Origin: Tritrichomonas musculus
Taxonomy: Eukaryota > Parabasalia > Tritrichomonadida > Tritrichomonadidae
Length of the DNA stretch: 64,000 nt
NCBI GenBank assembly: GCA_039105265.1
Contig: JAPFFF010000004.1
Span: 7,421,501-7,485,500 of the forward strand
Direction of reading: 5' to 3'
The notes beneath the pieces are model-generated. The model was not told the DNA's origin, made no database searches, and was given only the letters and a program-made list of their open reading frames with translations. Below, piece after piece: positions 21,605 through 31,880 of the stretch (position 1 is its first letter; every line of letters starts with the position of its first letter). The translations under genes and the position numbers were made by a program.

Positions 21605-23650
21605 ATGAATCAACTTTCATATAATCATATTTGGGAACTAAACCAACAGCAATCTATTCAAATTACACAATTACTTGAAAAAATCACTACGTTGGAAAAT
21701 AATTATCTCAAAATGGAAGATAAATATCAAAAAGTTCTTCAAAATTTGAAAATAGAAAACAAAAAATTATTAGAAGAAATTGAACAAATTAAAGAGTACA
21801 ACAACAAGCTAAAAGAGGATGTTTCTAAAAAAAATTCCTATTATTTTAAATATATTAGACTAATTCAAGAAATTAATAAATTAAAAGCTAAAATAGATGA
21901 CTTAAATAAAAAAAATCAAGAAGCTATTAATGAATTTACAATTGAATCAGAATCAAATAAAAAAAGTGAAATATGGTATGATACAACTGAATATTTGTTA
22001 TTTAGAAAAAATAACAATGATTCTTTTGATTTATTCATACAAGAATTAATAGAAAATGCAAAAGTTTCAGTTTATGGAAGAAGATATTCAGATTTTTATA
22101 AGACCATTTGTCTTGGATTGTACTTTACTAATACAAGTTCATATAAAGCACTACAAAAGATTATACCTGTACCTTCTATCACAACTTTATATTATTTTTC
22201 ACGTCAATATTTAGGAGATTATAAAATATCACTTACTTCAATTGAAAAAACGGATTTTATTTTTAATGAATTTAAAAATACTTTTTTTCAGAATTTTGAA
22301 TCATTAATCAACTGTTCATTAGCAATTGACCAAACTATTGGAATAAGAAATCCAATGTTTTTCAATAATCATAAAAAAAATAATTATTTATGCTTATATT
22401 ACCTTCAACCAATAAATAATTTTTATCCAAATGTTCCAATTTATATTGAATTTGACTTAAACGGTCGGATGAGTAAAAAAACATTAGAAAATTCAAAAAA
22501 AATTAGAGAAATTGCTAAAAATAACGGTTTTGTAATTAAATATATATGTACTGATGCAGACACTCCCACTAATCCATGGCACACATCTATTATAAATAAA
22601 AAATATAACCCAGAAATTCAGAGTATGTATGATTCAATTAAAAATATGCCAGAATTATCATTTTCTACAGATTTTTTTCACGCTTTAAAAAGCCAAAAAA
22701 AACGTTTTTTTAGATGCAAATTATATTTAAATAAAAAATCACAGAGTGTTGATAAACATGTTGTAAGATTATATTTAGGATTAACTGTAGGAAAAAGTAA
22801 AGCATTTACTGATGAAAGTATACAAAGTGGATTTAAAGATAAATATGCATTAGAATTTTTTTCACCAAAAGTTCTCATTGAATCACTTAAACAAAAAGAA
22901 ACTATATCTTTTGCTTATTATTTGTTACCATTCACATTTTGGTATTTAGCAGATAAAGTTCTTTTTATTGGACGACAAGACCGATTGAATCTTTTGAATA
23001 TTGCCTTCTCAATTTTTCAATTTGAACTTCACAATTTCCCAAATTCAGATCCAAATGATCGTTTTTCTTCAAAAAAAACAAAAAATACATTAAAATTATC
23101 TTTTTATAGAAAAATTGATCTTATAAGATACTTGAACTCTATAGTTTGCTTAGGAGATTCCATAAAAAATAGTTCCGAAAATGTTGGTACTGAAAGAATA
23201 TCTACTAAATGCGAAGAAAATTTTTTTGGGAATGTAAGATCTGATCTTAATGATTCACTTGATGCCGATTTATTTTTGAGCATAGTTGCTAGGAAAATAA
23301 TTAAAAAGAAAATTTTTTTTCAAAATAACATAGTGAAAATTCCAAATTACAAAGAAAATAATATAGCAGGAGTTCCTACTTACAATGATGATGACAATAT
23401 TGATATAGATGATAAAAAAATAATAAATGAATGCTTTTATATAAGGAAATTTGTGGTAAATGAAATTAGCACTTTTTCAGAAAAAAATATACCTGAAACT
23501 ATTCAAATTTTAAAAGTTTTAAACATTAAACCATATTTATCAACCAATTATTCTGAAAAAAATGAAAGTTATACATCAGGATCACAACTTTTATGCAGAT
23601 TTAATATGATCAAAAATAAGCATTACTTTTCTCAACCAAATGAAATTTAA
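21605..23650 (+). CDS. P-element-like transposase, intact
   Basis: This is a 681-residue uninterrupted protein. Residues 5-120 form a coiled coil rich in Lys, Glu and Asn, in the place of the usual leucine-zipper dimerisation region. It continues with a P-type pattern: SSYKALQKIIPVPSITTLYYF, then a first acidic site (AIDQTIGIRNP, Asp242), Asp317/Asp319, the DxxH motif (DFFHALKSQKKRF, Asp356 and His359), and late EENFFGNVRS (Glu537/538). These resemble the RNase-H-like D, D, E core and the DxxHxxK and ENFFG(x)xR signatures of P/THAP9 transposases. No THAP zinc finger is seen. P-type elements are reported in Trichomonas vaginalis. An open frame of this length in AT-rich DNA suggests recent activity. 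Confidence 0.7.
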   Translation: MNQLSYNHIWELNQQQSIQITQLLEKITTLENNYLKMEDKYQKVLQNLKIENKKLLEEIEQIKEYNNKLKEDVSKKNSYYFKYIRLIQEINKLKAKIDDLNKKNQEAINEFTIESESNKKSEIWYDTTEYLLFRKNNNDSFDLFIQELIENAKVSVYGRRYSDFYKTICLGLYFTNTSSYKALQKIIPVPSITTLYYFSRQYLGDYKISLTSIEKTDFIFNEFKNTFFQNFESLINCSLAIDQTIGIRNPMFFNNHKKNNYLCLYYLQPINNFYPNVPIYIEFDLNGRMSKKTLENSKKIREIAKNNGFVIKYICTDADTPTNPWHTSIINKKYNPEIQSMYDSIKNMPELSFSTDFFHALKSQKKRFFRCKLYLNKKSQSVDKHVVRLYLGLTVGKSKAFTDESIQSGFKDKYALEFFSPKVLIESLKQKETISFAYYLLPFTFWYLADKVLFIGRQDRLNLLNIAFSIFQFELHNFPNSDPNDRFSSKKTKNTLKLSFYRKIDLIRYLNSIVCLGDSIKNSSENVGTERISTKCEENFFGNVRSDLNDSLDADLFLSIVARKIIKKKIFFQNNIVKIPNYKENNIAGVPTYNDDDNIDIDDKKIINECFYIRKFVVNEISTFSEKNIPETIQILKVLNIKPYLSTNYSEKNESYTSGSQLLCRFNMIKNKHYFSQPNEI

Positions 23651-25055
23651 ATTTATAAAATAAGTAAAGAAAAAAATATATATTCTATATTTAATTTTTT
23701 TTATTTTATATTGGTAAAGATATTTTGTTTTTTTCAATTTCAATTATGTAAAAAAATAAACTTATCAATTTGTAAAATGTTCTCTCAAAAAAATAAATAA
23801 ATTTATTTTTATATTGTACGTCAATTTTATCATTCTATTCAGAAATTAGATTTGAGTCATCGTATATTATATCATATTGCAATATTATATAAAATCCATC
23901 TTTTTTTCTACCTTTATATGGTCTATTTTATATTTTATATTTTTATTAATTCAAAGTATAATATAATTATTTCAATTTTGTTATATTTTATTTTTAGATT
24001 TATTCATTTATTCAGTATCAATAGAAAATAGTGCATTGAAAAAAAAATTCAGAGTGTATTTTGAATTCATATCTCAATATTTTTGAATATATATATCAAT
24101 ATATATCTTAATATTTATGAGATATTGAAATATTTGAAACAACCTTTTAAAAAGTGTTTACATTTTATGACAATTTTAATATAAATATTCATTGACAGTA
24201 AACAAATATATTCATTTATTTATATCAAATATATATATTATGTTTAATATCAAATATTTTAAATTGATATCAGATCTAATATCAATGTATTAATGAAATT
24301 ATCGAGGTCCTTATTTAAAAGAAATTCTTAGATGCACCTATCGAGTAGTTTGCTGCAATTATCAGTTCATTTTATTTTATACATGAATAGAAATAATATA
24401 TTCAATTTATAAGAAATAAAATTAACCAAAATCCTACAAAATAATAAAAATTTAACAAAAAACCAATTTTTTTTTAAAAATTCCTTAAATTTTAGTTCAC
24501 TTTTAAATATATACCTCAGGAGTATGCTAATATTAATATATGATACAGAATTAGGTATTATATTTATTAATTCTTTCTCAAATAATGTTAGATAGGAAAG
24601 ATATTCTCATTATTATAATATTAAAAAAGTTCAAAATCCCCCTTTAAAATTAAAATATTAGAGCATAATTGCAATATTAGTAAATATTTTTAAAAGTACA
24701 ATGTAAAAAAATAAAAAATTGGGTGGATATTTTCAAAATATTGAAAAATCAAAAATACGTTATTTTCGTTACTATACACATCATTCAATAAATAAAATCA
24801 TTAATAATATTAAAAATACGAATTTTTAAACGTTCATGGGTGGCAAGCATAAACTTTTTAGATAAAAACATAATTAGAATCATTAAGTGAATATATTTAT
24901 AAGGGCAATTATATATGTATAAAAGAGTTTTTAATTGCCCTTATAAGAAATTGCTTGGTTAATTGAGAACATTCAATTTTACTGATAAAAAAAAAAAAAA
25001 TAATAATAATAAATGATGAACCGTTTTGTATCATAATGAAATAATGATAAGTCGA
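23651..25055. other. Spacer with a 15-bp stem-loop
   Basis: The sequence is AT-rich without coding signal. Perfect arms TTATAAGGGCAATTA (24897-24911) and their complement (24932-24946) flank a 20-nt loop, about 110 bp past the stop of the GTPase gene. It could act in 3' end formation or be a relic of an inverted-repeat element. Confidence 0.55.
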
Positions 25056-28000
25056 TCATTCTTCATCGCTGTCAATACTCATATCGATAACGACACCATC
25101 GTCATCATCTTTCTTCTGTTCTTCCTTTTTCTTGCTTTTTCCTAACTTCCACCACTTCTTCTTGCTTTTGTCTTTTCCTGATTTTTCAGATTTTTCACTT
25201 TTACTTTTGCTTTTGCTCTTGCTTTTACTTTCAGATTTGCTTTCACTAGCTTCTTCATTTCCTTCTTTATTCGCATGTTTGTCTTTGTCTTTCTTCCACC
25301 ATTTCTTCTTCTTGCTTTTATCTTTTCCTTCTGTGGCTTGGCTCTTGCTTTTACTTTCTGTTTCTGTCTCAGTCCTGCTTTCACTTGGCTCGTCATTGTC
25401 TGCAGCGGCTTCATCGGGATGTTTGCCTTTATTTTTATCTTTCTTCCACCACTTCTTCTTCTTGCTTTTCTCTTTTCCTTCTGTGGCTTCGCTCTTGCTT
25501 TCACTTGGCTCGTCATTGTCTGCTGCGGCCTCATCGTGATGTTTGCTTTTATCTTTATCTTTCTTCCACCACTTCTTCTTCTTGCTTTTCTCTTTTCCTT
25601 CTGTGGCTTCACTTTTGCTTTCACTTGGCTCGTCATTGGCACCTGCAGCTTCTTCTGCATGTTTATCTTTATCTTTATGTTTGTCTTTCTTCCACCATTT
25701 CTTCTTCTTGCTTTTTTCTTTTCCTTCTGTTGCTTCGCTTTTACTCTTGCTTTCTGTTGGTTCATTTGTTGTGCTCTCACTTGGTTCATCATTTTCTGCT
25801 GATGCTGCTTCAGTATGTTTATCTTTATGTTTATCTTTCTTCCACCATTTCTTCTTCTTACTTTTTTCTTTTCCTTCAGTTGTTTCACTCTTGCTTTTAC
25901 TTTCTGCGCTTTCACTTGGTTCATCATTTTCTGCTGATGCTGCTTCAGCATGTTTGTTTTTGTCTTTGTCTTTCTTCCACCATTTCTTCTTCTTACTTTT
26001 ATCTTTTCCTTCAGTTGTTTCACTCTTGCTTTTGCTCTTACTCTCTGTGCTTTCACTTGGTTCAGTGTCATCATCTTTCTTACTTTTATTCTTTTTCCAC
26101 CATTTCTTCTTCTTCTTCTTTTCATCGTTGCTCGTTGTCTCACTTTTACTCTCGCTTATTTCATCGTCTTCTTCTTTGTTCTCAAAATTAACTTTCTTGC
26201 CGCCATCGCTAAACTTGTTTCTTGGATTGAATACTTCATCGCTGAATTTAACAGTATCCCTTCTAGCATCATCGCTTGTCTTTGTGAATTCATCACTGTA
26301 TTTCATAGGTTTGTCATCGTTCTTTTTGCCTCCTTCGCTGGACTTGTTTGCTTCATCGCTTGACTTGTCACTGGCTTTCTTGACGACGCCGTCGGATTTC
26401 TTATCTTCATCGCTGAACTTAGTGAATTCATCGCTGTATTTGCGTGATTTCTTATCGGCTTTCTTGGCCTTGTCGTCAACCTTTAGAATGCCATCGTCGG
26501 CTTTTTTAATGCCAACGTCTGTCTTCTTACTATCATCCCCAATTCTTCTGACACCGCTGCCGTCAACTTTTCTGATGCCGGCATCCACTTTTTTAATGTC
26601 TGCTGCCGGTTTTGTGGAGCTGTCATCTGCCTTCTTGACTGATTCAGTGTCGTCATTTTCTTCGCTCGTTTTTGTGAATTCATCGCTGAAATTCTTGGCC
26701 CCATCGCTGGACTTCTTGGACTTGTCGCTTGCTTTTTTCGTTTCTGTTTTCTTTTTCTTTGAGTCAGTGTCGTCGCTGTCGGTGAACTCGTCACTTTTTG
26801 CATCTCTATTTTCCTTTGATTTTGACTCTTCGTCGCTCGACTCATCCTTATCTTTGCTTGGTTTGTCGCCGATTCTCTTTATTGCTGGTTTTGTTGGCTT
26901 TGGTTCTGATTCTTCATCGCTCGACTCATCCTTATCTTTGCTTGGTTTATCACCAATTCTCTTTATTGCTGGTTTCGCTGGCTTTGGTTCTGATTCTTCG
27001 TCGCTTGATTCATCTTTATCTTTGCTTGATTTGTCGCCGATTCTCTTTATTGCTGGTTTTGATTCTGACTCTTCGTCGCTTGATTTGGGTTTTGGTTTAC
27101 GAGGCATATCACCAATTCTTCTTATTGCAGGCTTATCACTTGCTTCATCTTTGGCTTTACTTGATTTATCGCCAGCTTTCTTTGGTGCTGGTTTTGTTGA
27201 CTTTGACTCTTCATCTTTGGCTTTGCTTGATTTATCGCCAGCTTTCTTTGGTGCTGGTTTAGTTGACTTTGATTTGGATTTTGATTTGCTACTTTCATCT
27301 TCATTTTCTTCTTCTTCACTATTTTCATCTTTAGTCTTTTTACCTTCACTTTCTTTATTATCTTTTCCTTTGTTTTTCTTATTCTTCTTTGCTTGCTTTT
27401 TAGCTTCTTTCTCTGCTTTTTTCTTTGCTTTTTTGGCTTCTTTTCCAGTCAATTTTTTACCATTTTCGTCTTCTTCATCTTTCTCTTCTTCTTGTTCGCC
27501 TTCTTTGATTGATTTCTTTCTCTCTTCTTTCTCTGCTTTTTTGGCCTTCTTTTTGGCCAAAGACTTTTCTTTTTCTTGTTCTTTGGCCTCTTTTTTAAGT
27601 AAAGCTTCTTGTGCCTTTTTGTTTGCGATTTGCTCTTTTGTAGGAGGTGAGAGTTGAGTTGTCATGAATCTCATCCCTTCATCAATGCCAAAATCTTCTA
27701 AAGCTGAACTTGCTTGTATCTGCCATGTTCTATCTCTAATTGAATATAAGTTTAATTCTTCCGTAATCTCGTCGGCTTTCATCGCGGTAACTAAATCTTG
27801 CTTGTTGGCCATGATAAGCAGAGGAACGCCACTTAATTGCGGATCTTGAAGTATTGTTGCCAATTCAAGGCCAGTTTCGAACATTCGGCGTCTGTCAGTA
27901 CTGTCAATAACCCAAACAATACCTGCTACTTTATCGTAATAGTTTTTCCAGTATGGGCGTAAAGAATGTTGTCCACCTATATCAAATATATTAAACTCCA

Positions 28001-28186
28001 TTCCATTATATGTAAATTCACTCGTATGATATCCTCTTGTTGGTGCCGTTTCATTTGGATATCCGTTTGTCATTGTCTCTAAAAGAGAAGTTTTGCCTGC
28101 ATTATCCAAACCTAAAAATCTGAATGTTAGAAATTAAAAAAATAAAACAATAATTTCTTTCGTACTCTGCTGGAATTACCACCCAT
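25056..28186 (-). CDS. Arf-like GTPase with giant lysine-rich repeat tail (one intron)
   Basis: I infer two exons, 28149-28186 and 25056-28119, giving about 1033 residues. The start MGGNSSRVRKK has the MGxxxS pattern for N-myristoylation. Splicing restores KKLLFLGLDNAGKTS, the expected Arf/Arl beta-1 strand and P-loop. Further motifs are the switch I PTRGYHTSEF, DIGGQ (59-63), RPYWKNYY and NKQD (118-121), closest to Arl2/Arl3. From about residue 170 the protein is low-complexity Lys/Ser/Glu/Asp: KRIGDK(P/S)SKDKDESSDEE repeats, DEFTK motifs, then eight blocks containing KKWWK. The acidic end is VVIDMSIDSDEE. Arf proteins are normally about 180 residues. The tail may bind microtubules, acidic lipids or nucleic acid, which is speculative. 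Confidence 0.85.
28120..28148 (-). other. Inferred 29-nt spliceosomal intron
   Basis: On the minus strand the segment starts GTTTTATT and ends TTTCTAACATTCAG. The branch-like CTAAC close to CAG matches the compact 3' motif known from Trichomonas introns (ACTAACACACAG). Removing it joins AAA-TTA-TT with A-TTT-TTA-GGT, restoring the conserved LLFLGLDNAGKT. Left in place, it puts a stop before the P-loop. Very short introns of about this size are known in T. vaginalis. Confidence 0.8.
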
Positions 28187-28422
28187 TGCTACGAATACTT
28201 TTCAATGTCAAATAATCACGATATTTATTAAAGTTTTTGTTTTAATTGTAAACGTTTATTTTATGAAAAAATTCTGAAACATCAGAAAAAATTGAAAGAA
28301 AATTTTATAAAATTTTAATGAAAAAAAATTTAAAAATATCTTTAGTTTAAAATTAAAAATAGGAAAACAAAATAGGAAAACAAAATATTTGATATATATA
28401 AATTATTATTACGATAGTAAAT
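28187..28422. other. Short spacer, no feature seen
   Basis: AT-rich sequence that holds the promoter of the GTPase and the 3' end of the oxidoreductase gene. No clear initiator motif was found for the GTPase. Confidence 0.4.
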
Positions 28423-29490
28423 TTATTGAAGTGTCTCGCAAAAATGTGGATTTCCCAAGAATGGGCGGCAAAATGAAACTATATCAGACTTTTTATTCTT
28501 AAGAATATCTTCAACAAATTCTTTATGTCTGATTCCTCCAACAACAGCAATCAAAGCATTTGGATTATGCTGCTTTATGTATTCAGCATAAGGTAAATTG
28601 TATCCTTCAGGACGTTCAACGCGTGGTTTCTTGGGTGGTTCTGGTTGTGTTTGACCTGGCTTTAATGGTAGCTTAGCAACTCCAAGGCCACTAGCAATTT
28701 CAAAGAGATCAATTTTATCTTGTAAGATTGAGACGTATTTAGATGCTAATTCTTTTGTAGTTCCTCCAGTAACACGGTCATTTCCATTCATTTTGATTGA
28801 AATAATGAAGTCATCGCCTGTTGCTTTTCTAATTTTATCAACAATTTCGATTAAGAATCGGCATTTGTTCTCATCACTTCCACCATATTGATCTGTTCTG
28901 AAATTAGTAGCTGGTGATAAAAATGAAGATACTAAATATCCGCCACCACTGAATTGAATTCCATCAGCTCCAAATTCTTTAGCACGAGTTGCTGAATATA
29001 CGAATTGGTCTTCAATTTGAATAATTTCTTCAACTGTCAGCTCATGAGCAGGTCGTTCGAACATCGAATCATCAAATTCTTCATTTTCAACTTCAGCTGG
29101 AACATGATCTTTAAGAATTGATGGAACAACTCTGTATTTGTCTTCAATTGTGCCAGCCCCGCCATGCGACAATTGGAAGAGGAAAAGGCATCCATTTTCG
29201 TGTATTTTTGCAATTGTCCGCTTCCAATCTTCGGCTGTGATATCGCATGCTTCTTTCGTTAAGCCAATTTGTCCTCTAAGTCCGACTGAGTTTTTGTCAA
29301 TGAATGCAAATCCAGAAACTATGATTCCTGGACTGCATTTCCCTTCTGAAAGGGCTATCAGGACATCATATGCATCAGATGAAGGGACTCCTCTTGAATC
29401 TCCTTTGCCAAGGCAGGTAGAAGATCGCATTAATCTATTTTTGCATTCTTTATGGCCAATTTTTATTGGAGTAAGTATGTTAATAGACAT
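28423..29490 (-). CDS. NADH:flavin oxidoreductase, Old Yellow Enzyme family
   Basis: This is a 355-residue single-domain TIM-barrel flavoprotein of the usual length. FMN-binding and family signatures are visible: PIKIGHKECKNRLMRSSTC near the N-terminus, FLFQLSHGGAG, GADGIQFSGGGYLVSSFLSP, TNFRTDQYGGS, NKCRFLIEIVDKIR, VVGGIR and the C-terminal FCRPFLGNPHF. The usual active-site H-A-H after GADG is replaced by FSG, so substrate handling may differ. The family reduces activated alkenes, quinones or nitro compounds with NAD(P)H, and in anaerobes may detoxify xenobiotics. There is no targeting signal, so it is probably cytosolic. Families like this in anaerobic protists are often of bacterial origin. 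Confidence 0.92.
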   Translation of the reverse strand: MSINILTPIKIGHKECKNRLMRSSTCLGKGDSRGVPSSDAYDVLIALSEGKCSPGIIVSGFAFIDKNSVGLRGQIGLTKEACDITAEDWKRTIAKIHENGCLFLFQLSHGGAGTIEDKYRVVPSILKDHVPAEVENEEFDDSMFERPAHELTVEEIIQIEDQFVYSATRAKEFGADGIQFSGGGYLVSSFLSPATNFRTDQYGGSDENKCRFLIEIVDKIRKATGDDFIISIKMNGNDRVTGGTTKELASKYVSILQDKIDLFEIASGLGVAKLPLKPGQTQPEPPKKPRVERPEGYNLPYAEYIKQHNPNALIAVVGGIRHKEFVEDILKNKKSDIVSFCRPFLGNPHFCETLQ

Positions 29491-29496
29491 TGTAAC

Positions 29497-29501
29497 AATG
29501 A
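29497..29501 (-). promoter_or_regulatory. Putative initiator (TCATT) of the oxidoreductase
   Basis: The minus strand reads TTTCATTGTTACAATG, so TCATT begins 11 nt before ATG 29490. It fits the trichomonad initiator consensus. Confidence 0.45.
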
Positions 29502-30446
29502 AATGTGATTAGAATATTTTTTGAATAAAGTTGATAAGAATTATTCTTTCAATTTTTGTATATTATTAGAATTTTTTGCTACTTTTATTGAAGGTCATTG
29601 AAATTTCTTTATCTCATTTACATTTCAATAATTATTTTTTCCATATATATTACTATTTATCCTATTTAAAAAATTGAAAAATTCAAATTAATATATATAT
29701 TTATTTTATAATTTATTTTAATATTTGCTAAAGTTATTTTAATTTTATATATTTTCAAGTTTTTTCAAGATATTTATATTTATTAAAGGTTGTCCGGATA
29801 ATCGAATTGAGAGGTGTGGATTTGAATGATTTTTCTTTTCAAAAAAGAAGGTAGGCCGGGAATTTCAATTAATATAAAAAAATAAATATTTTTCATTTAT
29901 CTCATAAAAAATTTCAAAAAATATATAATTAAATCATAAAATATTATTTCAAATTATACAATAGGAAATATTTTATAAAAAGAATAAAATATTTTAATTA
30001 AAATCACTAAACTAAACTTAAAATATTTTTAAACTAAAAATATTTGCTATTAGATTGACGTTGGACAGAAATTAGACTATTGGTAAAAGTTATTAAGCTG
30101 AGAAATGATTGGATATTGTTTAATTTGTTTTACTGAGTAAATAATAATATGATGAAAAAAAAAGTTTGTATGACAAAAAAAGCTATATTATGTTAAAAAC
30201 AATATTACTAATTGTAGGAGATAAAAGGATCTGATCAATGCTTTAAAAATAACTTAGAATATTAATACTTTTTTTCATTTTCTTTTAAATCTGTCACCGC
30301 CAGATCACGAAAAAGAGTATCTATAAAAATGAATTTGTCACCTCATTTTTTCGAAAGGTTGGTCAGTTATAACAAATTTAAGAGAATATATTATAATGAT
30401 AAAAATCAATTTTTTATTTAGGTTTAAAAATGATTTTCAAATTCTT
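29502..30446. other. Intergenic region with possible transposon end
   Basis: At 29788-29806 GGTTGTCCGGATAATCGAA resembles the terminal repeats of pogo/Tigger-type elements, and relics of such transposases lie downstream. A 31-bp sequence at 30123-30153 recurs at 30875-30905. No gene is seen. Confidence 0.4.
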
Positions 30447-30905
30447 TTAAAATGAAGAATATAGAATTACTTCCGAAAGTTTTTTGTTTAATTCTTCTTC
30501 ACTCTGATATTCAGGCAAAGTAAGAATATTCATAACTGTATGAGCCACTGGAAGCATTTGATGGTTGCCATTATATTATATAGTAAAAGCATCACCACTT
30601 TTAGGAAGACAAAAAACGCCAGAAATGAAAAACAGAAGTTTCATCAACTTTTCATCATCCAATTTAGAAATTGCATTGAAAAAATACTTAATTACATGTG
30701 TTTCTAAAGTATAAGGCTTAATTAATTTCACTCTTTTCTTCAATTCTTCCACATCGATATGTAAAGAACCTGAAATTAATTGTCTCAATTCATCTAATGT
30801 AACATTTTCGATCTCTTTATGTGGAATTAATGAATTAAATCCTTCACAGAAACTTGTTGTTTGCTCTGAAGTTTATTTGTTTTACTGAGTAAATAATAAT
30901 ATGAT
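30123..30905. repeat. 31-bp direct repeats flanking the HECT pseudogene
   Basis: The same 31 bp, containing TTTGTTTTACTGAGTAAATA, occurs at 30123-30153 and 30875-30905, in the same orientation, 752 bp apart. The decayed HECT gene lies exactly between. This may mark a duplication or capture event joining the HECT piece to the transposon relics. Confidence 0.85.
30447..30873 (-). pseudogene. HECT C-lobe pseudogene, catalytic Cys replaced
   Basis: The minus strand encodes a HECT C-lobe: SFCEGFNSLIPHKEIENVTL, RVKLIKPYTLETHVIKYF, KLMKLLFFISGVFCLP, then LPVAHTVMNILTLPEY. The catalytic cysteine position holds valine (GTT, 30534-30536), there is one in-frame stop after GDAFTI, and the N-lobe is gone. 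The order and spacing match the intact HECT gene at 1-1134. The ligase is certainly inactive. Confidence 0.85.
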
Positions 30906-31318
30906 ACTATTGCGTTAAAGCGGCATTAATAGCCTGGGATCTTAAAGCTAATTTTTATTCGTGCTCAAATGGAGCTAAACTAACTGGCACCTATCCTTGT
31001 TCAGATAAGTACCTAAAAGAGAATCTTTTTACTTCAGATCTTCCTCCTAAAATAGCCAAAATCGCTGAAGATAAAGAACCACGCAAAAGGAAACAAGCAA
31101 TTGATATTAATTGCATATTTATGACAAATAATGGAAATTTAAAGGCGATAAACGAATACATTAAAACAAGTGAGTTTAATTGGCATCTAAAAATTGAAGA
31201 TTATCGGCCTCCTTGTAAAACCTTTTACATCAAATTGAATAATATTCTCAAAAACAAATGTTTTTTCTTTGACAAACAACCTAAGTTTTATGATATTGAT
31301 TCAAATCAGTTTTATTAG
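30905..31318 (+). pseudogene. C-terminal fragment of a pogo/Tc5-like transposase
   Basis: An open frame without start codon runs about 137 codons: CVKAALIAWDLKANF, KLTGTYPCSDKYLKENLF, EDKEPRKRKQ, then a basic tail to the stop at 31316. The ...GxYPxS... pattern and basic tail look like the region that follows the DDE domain in pogo-type transposases. It starts right at the 31-bp repeat, so it was cut there. Assignment rests on position and pattern only. Confidence 0.4.
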
Positions 31319-31880
31319 TCTGAAATATATTTTCTTCAATTCTTAAATTTTTTTTTGTTAGTGGTGGCTAAGGTAGATATGAAATTGATGGTTAAAACAA
31401 GCAGTTAATATTAGATAGATATTTTATCTTATCATCTTGATCAAATAATAATAATTCTTTTTTGCATCAAATTATTTATCATTGAATCTTTCATGAGGGC
31501 CATTTGCGTTTCAACTGGATAGAAACCATGTTGCAAACTATTTTTTTGATTTGATTTTAAAAAAAAAAAATAGAAAGATAGTATACGGTAGGCCATGCTT
31601 CGCACAGCCTACCACTACTCCAAGGGCTCCCACCCCTGGACCCCATTCAAAAAGCCAGAAATTCAAAAGGTTTTATCGTTTGCGTATTCAAAAAGTTCAG
31701 TAATGAAAAAGTCTCATGCTCAAAAAGTTCTCTTCACAAAAAGTAGTATATAAAATGGCGTGATTTTTCAACGTCGCTTCGGCTTGCTGACGCAAGACTG
31801 CAGCTAAAGCTTCCACTCCTTGTAAAAAATCCCATCCATTTACCATTAATGACTACAAAAAAATGTTTTTCAGGATTGAA
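31319..31880. other. Spacer with GC-rich hairpin island
   Basis: At 31585-31655 GC content rises abruptly. GGTAGGC and GCCTACC (31587-31593 and 31607-31613) form a hairpin, followed by CAAGGGCTCCCACCCCTGGA. This composition is foreign to the surrounding DNA and resembles transposon-end islands. Otherwise the stretch is featureless. Confidence 0.55.

Noticed and set aside
25543-27657. 704-codon open frame on the plus strand opposite the GTPase tail, plus other long frames nearby
   Set aside because: It is the mirror of Lys/Ser/Glu codon repeats, giving only Ser/Leu/Phe strings. No start context or protein-like pattern, so it is a shadow.
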